This document shows positions 9,370-15,781 of a stretch of DNA of 55,262 bases, piece by piece. The stretch comes from an uncultured Prevotellaceae bacterium. Its GTDB lineage: Bacteria > Bacteroidota > Bacteroidia > Bacteroidales > Bacteroidaceae. Within the stretch, counting starts at the first letter, position 1; each line of letters opens with the position of its first letter. The stretch is from NCBI GenBank assembly GCA_900316645.1, contig ONDP01000014.1, positions 1 through 55,262 on the forward strand. Direction: 5' to 3'. The notes beneath the pieces are model-generated. The model was not told the origin of the DNA and ran no database searches. It worked only from the letters and a program-made list of their open reading frames with translations. A program made the translations under genes and the position numbers.

Positions 9370-10764
9370 ATGAGGTATATATGTCCCATATTCACGCTCC
9401 TGTTCGGTGTTGCGGTCGTCCTTTTTTTCGGGATGGCTTATCCGCATCATCTGCATTATCAGGAGCAATTCCAGCTATTTCTTTTCGATAGTACCTACGT
9501 ATGGGATATCGTGAAGCAGCCAGGAGGCGTCGCCGATCTGTTGGGGCGTTTCTGCACACAGTTCTTCCTCTATGCTTGGGTAGGGGCTGTGATAATTGGC
9601 ATTCTACTCATGCTGGTGCAACTTCTGACATTCCAGCTAGTACAATGGTCAATGGTCAATGGTCAATATTCAATGTTCAATGCCCTTAGCTTCGTGCCTT
9701 CGTTCCTGCTCTGGCTCTTCCTGCTCGATGAATATGCCTTGATGGGAGGTGTATGGGCGGTGCTGTTCTTGTTGTTAGCTATGTGGGGCTATGTGCTGTT
9801 GCCTAAAGGCTGGACAGGGCGCATCGTGATTCTAATCACGATACCTATCTTATATTGGATGGTGGGACCCTCTTGGTATGGCACTCACTACCATCGCTAT
9901 CCAACAGTGACACCCTATCTGTTCTATGCAGCATGGCTGTCAGCCATTCTCCTGCCGCTTCTGGCAAGGTTCATGGTTCAAGGTTCATGGTTTAAGGTTC
10001 ATGGCTCAGGGTTTAAGGCTCAGGGTTTGATGTTGCTGTTGGTGGCGGCAATTATGGGGAATCTCGTTTGGAAAAACGCCAATTTTAAGGCAGAAAAGGT
10101 GATGCAATACGATTTTATGGCTCGTCATCAACAGTGGAACCGCATACTCAACACCATCAATACCGAGAAACCAAACAATCAGATAGGAGTCGTTGTTCAG
10201 AATCTCGCATTGGCAATGAACGGTCTGCTTGTTGAACACCTGTTTGATTTCAACCAGAACGGTGACTTAGGTCTGCTGCCCGATGTTGGGACTGATGCTA
10301 CGAGTCCGTTGCCGATAGCCGAAGCGTTCTATCAGTTGGGTATGATTCGTGTGGCTCAGCGTACGGTGTTTGAGGCACAGGAGGCAATTCTTGACTATCA
10401 GAAGAGTGGCAGATGCTATAAACGATTGGCACAGACCTACCTCATTCTTGGCGATGATGATGTGGCTCGTAAATACCTCCTGGCACTTCAGAAGACGCTC
10501 TTCTATCGTGAATGGGCCAATGAAACACTATCGCTGCTGGGTAACGAGCAGGCAATTGCCAAACATCCAGAATACGGACGACTGCGCAAGATGAACTATA
10601 AGGAAGATTTCCTCTTCAGTAGCCATATGAATGCCGAGATGCTTGAACGGCTCTTCTTCAGCAATACCGACAATCGTCTTGCCCTTGAATATCTGAGGGC
10701 ATACTATGTGTTGACGAACGACCGTGAAAACTATGTCAAACTGATGCAAAATATCAAGAAGTGA
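9370..10764 (+). CDS. Polytopic membrane protein with helical-repeat C-terminus (DUF6057-like), copy 2
   Basis: A 464-residue second copy of the protein at 6061, shorter in the membrane half. The ATG at 9370 is preferred to the GTG at 9367. Hydrophobic segments occur near 5-22, 65-85, 100-120, 125-145, 155-172, 185-205 and 220-232. A soluble helical repeat region runs from about 240 to the end (AEAFYQLGMIRVAQRTVFEAQEAI and CYKRLAQTYLILGDDDVARKYL are TPR-like). Two 7-bp repeat arrays lie in frame in inter-helix loops (9643-9684 and 9968-10030) and encode the repetitive peptides QWSMVNGQYSM and RFMVQGSWFKVHGSGF. The stop TGA overlaps the next ATG by one base, which indicates tight translational coupling. 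Function unknown. Confidence 0.8.
   Translation: MRYICPIFTLLFGVAVVLFFGMAYPHHLHYQEQFQLFLFDSTYVWDIVKQPGGVADLLGRFCTQFFLYAWVGAVIIGILLMLVQLLTFQLVQWSMVNGQYSMFNALSFVPSFLLWLFLLDEYALMGGVWAVLFLLLAMWGYVLLPKGWTGRIVILITIPILYWMVGPSWYGTHYHRYPTVTPYLFYAAWLSAILLPLLARFMVQGSWFKVHGSGFKAQGLMLLLVAAIMGNLVWKNANFKAEKVMQYDFMARHQQWNRILNTINTEKPNNQIGVVVQNLALAMNGLLVEHLFDFNQNGDLGLLPDVGTDATSPLPIAEAFYQLGMIRVAQRTVFEAQEAILDYQKSGRCYKRLAQTYLILGDDDVARKYLLALQKTLFYREWANETLSLLGNEQAIAKHPEYGRLRKMNYKEDFLFSSHMNAEMLERLFFSNTDNRLALEYLRAYYVLTNDRENYVKLMQNIKK
9643..9684 (+). repeat. Six in-frame 7-bp repeats (CAATGGT family)
   Basis: Six contiguous heptamers, CAATGGT three times then CAATATT, CAATGTT and CAATGCC, lie inside the membrane-protein gene. 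The 42 bp are a multiple of three, so the insertion keeps frame and encodes QWSMVNGQYSMFNA. The units are the same as those in the intergenic array at 27311-27394. Confidence 0.88.
9968..10030 (+). repeat. Nine in-frame 7-bp repeats (GGTTCAT family)
   Basis: Nine contiguous heptamers (GGTTCAT, GGTTCAA, GGTTCAT, GGTTTAA, GGTTCAT, GGCTCAG, GGTTTAA, GGCTCAG, GGTTTGA). They total 63 bp and encode about 21 residues of a loop between two hydrophobic segments. Rotated by four bases the units read CATGGTT and CAAGGTT, which matches the CANNNNT form of the other arrays. Confidence 0.88.
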
Positions 10765-12239
10765 TGAAGAAGATAATTCTGATAGGATTGATAGGATTGG
10801 TTGGTGTTGTAGGCTTGGCAGGTTGCCAGCAGAGGCCTGCTGACGCAGTCCTGCTGGAGGAACAGCCTGCTATCTTCCCCGATTACAACGGGGTGACGGT
10901 GCCTGCAGGGATTGCTCCGCTGAACTTTAACGTTGTTGACGAGGACGTTGATTTAGTGGATGTGACGGTTGCCGGTTCGAAGGGTGGAGAAGTGCACGCG
11001 CAGGGTGACTATGCCGACTTCAGCGAGGACGACTGGCACACACTGACCGAGCAGAACCGGGGCGGCGAACTGACTGTCACCGTCTGTGGGCGCAAGGATG
11101 GGAAATGGATACAATACAAAGACTTTAAGATATATGTCAGTCCTTATGCCTTGGAAGAGTGGGGTGTCACCTACCGGCGGATTGCACCGGGCTATGAGGT
11201 GTATAGCCACATGGGCATCTATCAGCGTGACTTGTCGAATTTCGATGAAACCCCCATACTTGACAACCGGCAGGCTGCAGCGCAGTGCATGAACTGCCAC
11301 ATGTCCAACCGTACGGATCCCAGCAGTTTTGTGTTCCATGTGCGAGGCAGTCATGGTGCGACGATGATTCAGAGGGACGGGAAACGGGAGTGGCTGAAGG
11401 CTAAAAATGATATGTTGGGTGGCTCAATGGTCTATCCCTATTGGCACCCTTCCGGAAAATACTGTGCATTCTCAACCAACCAGACTCGACAAAGTTTCCA
11501 TGCAGCCGATCAGAATCGTATCGAGGTATATGACCTCTCGTCGGACATCTTCGTTTATAATCCAGAGACGCATGAGATTTTGGGCGACTCGCTGATTCAG
11601 ACCAAGGACTGGTCGGAGAACTCGCCGGTGTTCTCGCCCGACGGTAAGACGTTGTATTTTCTGACGTGTAAACAGCAGGAATACCCGATGCATTACAAAG
11701 ACGAAAAGTATAACCTTTGCAAGATTGCCTTCCATCCCGAGACGGGAACCTATGGCGACCATGTTGACACCTTATTTAATGCTGTGGCTATGGGGAAAAG
11801 CTTGACCTGGCCCCGTCCTTCTTATGATGGCAAGTATCTGCTGTTTACCTTGTCGGACTATGGTTATTTCTCTATCTGGCATCAGGAGAGCGAACAGTGG
11901 CTGCTCGACCTTCAGACCGGAGAGGCTCGTCCGTTGGACGAAATAAACAGTCCACGGGCAGACAGCTATCATAACTGGAATGTCAATTCCCATTGGATTG
12001 TCTTTACCAGCCGTAGGGTCGATGGTCTGTATTCCCACCTTTATTTTGCCTCAGTAGATGAGCAGGGCCGTTTCACCAAGCCCTTTATGTTGCCTCAGAA
12101 GAATCCGAAGGAGTATTACGAGCGCAGCTTCTATTCCTTTAACACCCCAGACTTCACGAAGAGCAAAGTGTCGTTCGACACCCGTAAAGCCGTCTCGGAA
12201 GTGATGAGCGACCAGCGCATAGAGACACGCGTCAGATAA
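10764..12239 (+). CDS. Lipoprotein beta-propeller (PD40/TolB-like) with a CxxCH haem-type motif, copy 2
   Basis: A 491-residue paralogue of the protein at 7870. The lipoprotein signal ends GLAGC (Cys about 21). The shared N-terminal stretch (PAIFPDYNGVTVPAGIAPLNF) is followed by the single CMNCH motif (about residue 176), and then by propeller blades (YPYWHPSGKYCAFSTN, SPVFSPDGKTLYFLTC, WPRPSYDGKYLLFTLSDYG, YHNWNVNSHWIVFTSRR). The ATG at 10764 shares its A with the preceding TGA. The conserved CxxCH position in two diverged copies argues that the motif is functional. It is the last gene of the operon. No T-rich hairpin is evident before the promoter at 12257. Confidence 0.82.
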   Translation: MKKIILIGLIGLVGVVGLAGCQQRPADAVLLEEQPAIFPDYNGVTVPAGIAPLNFNVVDEDVDLVDVTVAGSKGGEVHAQGDYADFSEDDWHTLTEQNRGGELTVTVCGRKDGKWIQYKDFKIYVSPYALEEWGVTYRRIAPGYEVYSHMGIYQRDLSNFDETPILDNRQAAAQCMNCHMSNRTDPSSFVFHVRGSHGATMIQRDGKREWLKAKNDMLGGSMVYPYWHPSGKYCAFSTNQTRQSFHAADQNRIEVYDLSSDIFVYNPETHEILGDSLIQTKDWSENSPVFSPDGKTLYFLTCKQQEYPMHYKDEKYNLCKIAFHPETGTYGDHVDTLFNAVAMGKSLTWPRPSYDGKYLLFTLSDYGYFSIWHQESEQWLLDLQTGEARPLDEINSPRADSYHNWNVNSHWIVFTSRRVDGLYSHLYFASVDEQGRFTKPFMLPQKNPKEYYERSFYSFNTPDFTKSKVSFDTRKAVSEVMSDQRIETRVR

Positions 12240-12256
12240 TCTTTTTGGGGAAAAAG

Positions 12257-12288
12257 TTTGGGGATGATATTTTAATCTTGTACCTTTG
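12257..12288 (+). promoter_or_regulatory. Bacteroidota promoter of the tyrosine phosphatase gene, near-leaderless
   Basis: A TTTG (12257-12260), a 20-nt gap and TACCTTTG (12281-12288) match the Bacteroidota -33/-7 consensus. Transcription should start about 7 nt after the -7 box, near 12295. The ATG is at 12298, so the mRNA would have almost no 5' leader. Confidence 0.75.
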
Positions 12289-12297
12289 CCCCTCGAT

Positions 12298-12759
12298 ATG
12301 AAATATAGGATACTTTTTGTCTGTCACGGCAACATTTGTAGAAGCCCGATGGCAGAATTTGTGATGAAGGATTTGGTGAAGAAGGCAGGACTGGCTGACA
12401 GTTTCGTAATTGAGTCGGCTGCCACCTCGACAGAGGAGATAGGCAACAGCGTCTATCCGCCTGCCCGTCGTAAGTTGGCGGAACATGGCATCGGCTGTGC
12501 GGGCAAAACGGCTCGCCAGATGACGGGTTCGGACTATCATCGCTTCGACCTGCTGATAGGTATGGACTCATGGAATATCCGCAACATGCGGAACATCTGT
12601 GGGGGCGATCCAGAGGACAAAATCAAGATGCTGATGGACTACACCCATCGTCCAGGCGATGTGGCAGACCCTTGGTACACCGGCGATTTCGAAGCCACCT
12701 GGCGCGACGTCCTCGAAGGCTGCCAACAACTCTTGGCTGAACTTGAGGCCAGGTTATAG
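12298..12759 (+). CDS. Low-molecular-weight protein tyrosine phosphatase
   Basis: A cytoplasmic phosphatase that hydrolyses phosphotyrosine (or phosphoarginine in some members). The 153 residues are the normal length for the family. The P-loop is at the very N-terminus: CHGNICRS gives Cys9, Arg15 and Ser16 of the C(X)5R(S/T) signature. The general-acid loop ADPWYTGDF lies near residue 125. The start is the ATG at 12298; an upstream in-frame TTG at 12286 falls inside the promoter -7 box and is rejected. It is monocistronic, with its own promoter and terminator. The usual role in this phylum is control of tyrosine kinases of capsule or exopolysaccharide export, but no kinase is nearby. Confidence 0.93.
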   Translation: MKYRILFVCHGNICRSPMAEFVMKDLVKKAGLADSFVIESAATSTEEIGNSVYPPARRKLAEHGIGCAGKTARQMTGSDYHRFDLLIGMDSWNIRNMRNICGGDPEDKIKMLMDYTHRPGDVADPWYTGDFEATWRDVLEGCQQLLAELEARL

Positions 12760-12762
12760 AAG

Positions 12763-12797
12763 TAATGACTCGCACACCGAGTTATTATATATTTTTT
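12763..12797 (+). terminator. Intrinsic terminator after the tyrosine phosphatase
   Basis: A 10-bp stem, TAATGACTCG (12763-12772) with CGAGTTATTA (12778-12787) and one G-T wobble, a 5-nt loop, then TATATTTTTT. It starts 4 bp after the stop codon. Confidence 0.75.
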
Positions 12798-12805
12798 AAT
12801 TTTAT

Positions 12806-12886
12806 CTACCACACTACCACAAGGCTGCTGAAAGGTTTATGTACAAAGGATTTAAGGCGTTGTGGTAGATGTGTGGTAGATGGTGG
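12806..12886. repeat. Left imperfect terminal inverted repeat of the primase-helicase cassette
   Basis: An 81-bp block that begins CTACCACACTACCACAAGG, has CTGAAAGG in the middle and ends GTGGTAGATGTGTGGT plus AGATGG. It aligns over its whole length with the reverse complement of 15451-15532 (outer edge CTACCACATCTACCACAAGG, then CTGAAAGG). The outer 32 bp differ by one indel and a few substitutions. The block is also internally palindromic through its CTACCAC/GTGGTAG ends. It lies in an otherwise gene-free stretch (12760-13003). Confidence 0.75.
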
Positions 12887-12934
12887 AAAAAGTTCATGAA
12901 AATGGCGAAAAAGTGAAATATTTAACAGTTTTTC

Positions 12935-12966
12935 TTTGCTTTTCTGCTTTAAATTTTGTATCTTTG
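12935..12966 (+). promoter_or_regulatory. Promoter of the DUF6078-like gene
   Basis: TTTG (12935-12938), a 20-nt gap, then TATCTTTG (12959-12966), an exact match to the Bacteroidota consensus. The predicted start near 12973 leaves a leader of about 30 nt, rich in A, before the ATG at 13004. The promoter lies inside the inverted repeats, so the cassette carries its own transcription start. Confidence 0.8.
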
Positions 12967-13003
12967 CATACATTTTAAAACTAAAAGCAAAAAGTATCAA
13001 TTT

Positions 13004-13483
13004 ATGAACGAAAACTATGAAATAACACCGCTCAGCAGTGATTTCGATTTCTCAAAGGTGCCCGGCTGGTACACGTTCTGTTTCAATTCTGCCTGTCCCC
13101 TGCACGAACAGTGTATGCGTTTCTTTGCAGGCACCTATGTCCCGAAGAAAGTGTTAACGGCGCGATGCGTGTTGCCTCACGCTCTGTAAGACGGCAAATG
13201 CCGTTGGTTTGACAAGATTCAGGTTGTCACTATGGCACTTGGGTTTTCCCATCTTTTTGATCAGGTGCTGAAAAGAGACTACACCATGATGCGCAAGAGA
13301 CTCACGGCAAAACTGATAGGTCCCCGCCAGTATTATGAGTTCAAACGTGGCGACCGTCCCTTGTCTCCCGAACAACAGGAGATGATACGCAGAGTGGTAC
13401 GTAGCTTCGGCTACGAATGGGAGGTGCCTTTCGACCGTTACTTTCAGGCCTATCGCTTTGGCAACCCAGTGGTTGATGAGTAA
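13004..13483 (+). pseudogene. DUF6078-like cysteine-rich protein gene interrupted by one in-frame stop
   Basis: Reading from the ATG at 13004, a 61-codon N-terminal part (MNENYEITPLSSDF...) ends at TAA 13187-13189. The same frame then continues without a gap for 97 codons (DGKCRWFDKIQVVTMALGF...) to 13483. The full product would be about 159 residues, which matches my memory of the family that accompanies primase-helicase genes in this phylum (recalled as DUF6078). A lysine codon is expected at the stop, so one A-to-T change from AAA would explain it. The cysteines CFNSACPLHEQC, RC and KC could bind zinc, and the C-terminal half is basic and helical. Function is unknown; DNA binding is a guess. 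The downstream part could restart at the ATG at 13232 (83 residues). Confidence 0.8.
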
Positions 13484-13486
13484 CCC

Positions 13487-13601
13487 TTGGTAGAAACGGT
13501 TTGTTTCTCCGTGAGAAAACAGTGTTTTCCCCGTGAGATAACAGGGTATTCCCCGTGAGAAAACAAAGCTCTCCCCGTAAGAAAAAACGCTTATCCCCGT
13601 A
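13487..13601 (+). repeat. Tandem 22-bp iteron-like array
   Basis: Four contiguous 22-bp units at 13509-13530, 13531-13552, 13553-13574 and 13575-13596, each starting CCGTGAGA or CCGTAAGA and ending TCC. A degenerate fifth unit sits at 13487-13508 and a partial one at 13597-13601. Unit 1 contains a perfect dyad (GAAAACA-G-TGTTTTC), and the degenerate unit contains GAAAC/GTTTC. The array fills the gap between the DUF6078-like gene and the primase-helicase. Contiguous direct repeats beside a replication helicase are the hallmark of iteron origins, or else of an autoregulatory operator. Confidence 0.85.
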
Positions 13602-13628
13602 TTCACATAAATTATAATTGTCCTATAA

Positions 13629-15494
13629 ATGAAAATTACTTTTGTATTAAGAAACAAAAAGAACCAGTTGAAGGTTTCGACAAAAACCGTTGAACGCTTC
13701 ATCGAACGTATCAAGACAGATACCAAAGAGGCTGCCGTGGCTCATCGTCGCCGCTTGCTCCATAGGGCAGGCTACATTGAGAGTTACGACAGTCAGTTTC
13801 CGTCGCACATGGTCTATCCTTGTGCCCAATTTGAAAAAGATGCCAACGACAATCTGCGCATGAAGTCGTTTAATGGGATGGTGGCTCTTGTGGTTGACAA
13901 TCTGGAGCATCCTTCCGATGTTGAGGCAGTCAAGCAGGCAGCTCAGATACTGCACTATACGTTGGCGGCATTCGTGGGACCTTCCGAACGCGAAGTCATC
14001 ATTTTGGTGAGGATAGCCACACCAGAGGGTTCGCCTGCTACCGAGGAAGAGGCCGACAGCTACTGCATGGCAGGCTATAAGTTGGCAGCAGCCCTCTATC
14101 AAGCCGTCCTGCCCAAGCCCGTCAGCTGGGGAACGTCGTCGGTTCGCACCAATTTCCACATGCCTCTTGATGCCCGGCCCTACCTTAACCTCAGAGCCAT
14201 CGCTCTGCCTGTCAGCGAGAAGCCGATGCAAGTAGTTGAGCAGCAGTCGCAGATACCCGTGATAGTGCCAACGTCGAAAGAGGTTGAGGAGAAAGTGTCG
14301 GGTATCAGTCAGGAAACACGGCGTTTGATGGACTATCTGAATTCCCACTATCAGTTCCGCTATAATACCACGATGGGCTACACCGAGTATAAGGACAATG
14401 TCTATAAATATATGGTATGGACACCAGTGGACGACCGAGTGCTGAAGGGGCTGACGATGAAGGTGCGCCTGGCAGGCATTGAGGCTAACGATAACGACGT
14501 GCGCCGCTATGTGCAGTCGGATATGATTCGTCCCTATAACCCCGTCAGCGACTATCTGTGGGAGCAGTATGGCAAATGGGACGGCACCGACCACATACGC
14601 CGCCTCGCGCGTACCGTACCTACTAATAATCCGCACTGGGAAAATTGGTTCTACACATGGTTCTTGGGTATGGTGCGCCAGTGGCAGGTGGCAAACTTTG
14701 CCAAATACGGCAATCAGGCAGTTCCTCTGCTTATCTCCGCACAAGGGTGGAACAAGACTACCTTCTGCGAACAGTTATTGCCACCAGAACTGAGTTGGGG
14801 CTATACCGGTAATCTTCAGATGAACGACAAACGACAGGTGTTGCAACAGATGGCACAGATGCTGCTGATTAACCTCGATGAGTTCAACCAGATATCACCA
14901 CAGATTCAGCAGGGCTTCCTGAAGAATATTATCACCTTGTCGTCAGTGAAAATCAAGCGTCCTTACGGGCGTCATGTAGAAGATTTTCCCCGTCGCGCCT
15001 CGTTCATCGCCACCACTAACCAGCCCGACGTGCTGGCAGACCCCTCGGGAAGCCGTCGCTTCTTGGGTGTCGAACTGACGGGCCCCATTGATATGAGCAC
15101 CCCGCCCAATCACGAGCAGCTCTATGCACAGGCGATGCAGGCGCTTCACCGTCACGAACTGTACTATTTTGACGCTGAGGCCACCCGGCAAATTATGGAG
15201 TCAAATCGCCGATTCAGTGTCAAGACACCCGTTGAGGAGTTCTTCTTCGATTACTTCGAACCGGCTGCCGATGAAAACGAAGGTCAGTGGATGAGTGCAA
15301 CAGCCATCCTTCACTTCCTCAAAGACGAAATAGGCATCTCGTTGCTCCGTCCAGTCAGTGTCATCAAGTTTGGTCGCCTGCTTTCTGGTATCCCAAATCT
15401 CCAAAAACGACTGACAAGAGCCAATTCTGAGTATCTTGTCAAGCACAAATCTACCACCCACCACACATCTACCACCACACTGAAAAGCCTGTAG
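13629..15494 (+). CDS. VapE/VirE-family primase-helicase with BT4734-like N-terminal domain
   Basis: The 621 residues combine two domains. The N-terminal part (about 40-190) resembles the BT4734-like/VirE N-terminal domain, related to primases (ALVVDNLEHPSDVEAV, YTLAAFVGPSEREVIILVRI). The C-terminal part (about 300-500) is a VapE-type P-loop helicase. It has a divergent Walker A, SAQGWNKTT (370-378, Lys376), Walker B MLLINLDEF (Asp417, Glu418), and a sensor/arginine-finger segment ATTNQP...SGSRRFLG (461-480). The Walker A Gly before Lys is replaced by Asn. The last 15 codons (KSTTHHTSTTTLKSL) are encoded by the right inverted repeat. In phages and satellites, VapE proteins drive replication of the element. 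Here the gene sits beside iterons and within inverted repeats, without a transposase or integrase. Confidence 0.85.
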   Translation: MKITFVLRNKKNQLKVSTKTVERFIERIKTDTKEAAVAHRRRLLHRAGYIESYDSQFPSHMVYPCAQFEKDANDNLRMKSFNGMVALVVDNLEHPSDVEAVKQAAQILHYTLAAFVGPSEREVIILVRIATPEGSPATEEEADSYCMAGYKLAAALYQAVLPKPVSWGTSSVRTNFHMPLDARPYLNLRAIALPVSEKPMQVVEQQSQIPVIVPTSKEVEEKVSGISQETRRLMDYLNSHYQFRYNTTMGYTEYKDNVYKYMVWTPVDDRVLKGLTMKVRLAGIEANDNDVRRYVQSDMIRPYNPVSDYLWEQYGKWDGTDHIRRLARTVPTNNPHWENWFYTWFLGMVRQWQVANFAKYGNQAVPLLISAQGWNKTTFCEQLLPPELSWGYTGNLQMNDKRQVLQQMAQMLLINLDEFNQISPQIQQGFLKNIITLSSVKIKRPYGRHVEDFPRRASFIATTNQPDVLADPSGSRRFLGVELTGPIDMSTPPNHEQLYAQAMQALHRHELYYFDAEATRQIMESNRRFSVKTPVEEFFFDYFEPAADENEGQWMSATAILHFLKDEIGISLLRPVSVIKFGRLLSGIPNLQKRLTRANSEYLVKHKSTTHHTSTTTLKSL

Positions 15495-15532
15495 TTACGG
15501 GCCTTTCAGTACCCTTGTGGTAGATGTGGTAG
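15451..15532. repeat. Right imperfect terminal inverted repeat, overlapping the helicase 3' end
   Basis: This 82-bp block is the inverted counterpart of 12806-12886. Its inner 44 bp are the last codons and stop of the helicase gene. It also folds by itself: CTGAAAAGCC pairs with GGCCTTTCAG, flanked by CTACCAC/GTGGTAG arms. It is followed by TTTTTTTA, so on the plus strand it could also act as the helicase terminator. Confidence 0.75.
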
Positions 15533-15628
15533 TTTTTTTAAGTAAAAATTATTCCACTTCTTGCTTCGCATATCAGAATGGCGAGAATAAACAAATTTAC
15601 ATTTTTGCTAAAAATAATTAGTTAAAAA

Positions 15629-15661
15629 TTTGTTTAGTTTGGCAAAAATGTATTATATTTG
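15629..15661 (+). promoter_or_regulatory. Promoter of the second SusCD locus
   Basis: TTTG (15629-15632), a 21-nt gap, then TATATTTG (15654-15661) match the Bacteroidota consensus. Transcription would start near 15668, leaving a leader of about 115 nt before the SusC ATG at 15782. The leader contains short A/T-rich direct repeats (ACTAGTT, AACTAT) and no evident riboswitch. No recognisable regulator gene is adjacent. Confidence 0.7.
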
Positions 15662-15781
15662 CACCCGAAAAGTGTCAAACCACTTCCTAACCTGTATCAT
15701 GTTGAGCACTGAAAACGACTTTACTACTAGTTCACTAGTTCGTAACTATTAACTATAAATTTATAATTTAACAACCTAAGT

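Noticed and set aside
12286-12297. Upstream TTG start for the tyrosine phosphatase
   Set aside because: The TTG is part of the promoter -7 box and would lie before the transcription start. ATG 12298 places the P-loop at the usual distance from the N-terminus.
13187-13189. Recoding or programmed readthrough of the stop in the DUF6078-like gene
   Set aside because: The codon is TAA, not the UGA used for selenocysteine, and no special downstream structure is visible. A simple nonsense mutation is the easier explanation.
13487-13601. CRISPR-like repeat array
   Set aside because: Units abut directly at 22 bp without unique spacers, and there are no cas genes.
13154-13726. A 190-codon antisense open frame across the iterons with repeated FSHGE/FSRG peptides
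   Set aside because: It is the translation of the 22-bp repeats on the opposite strand and overlaps two better-supported sense genes. No start or promoter supports it.
13647-14744. A 365-codon antisense frame inside the primase-helicase gene
   Set aside because: The sense frame carries Walker A, Walker B and conserved domain motifs. The antisense frame has no recognisable domain or signal.
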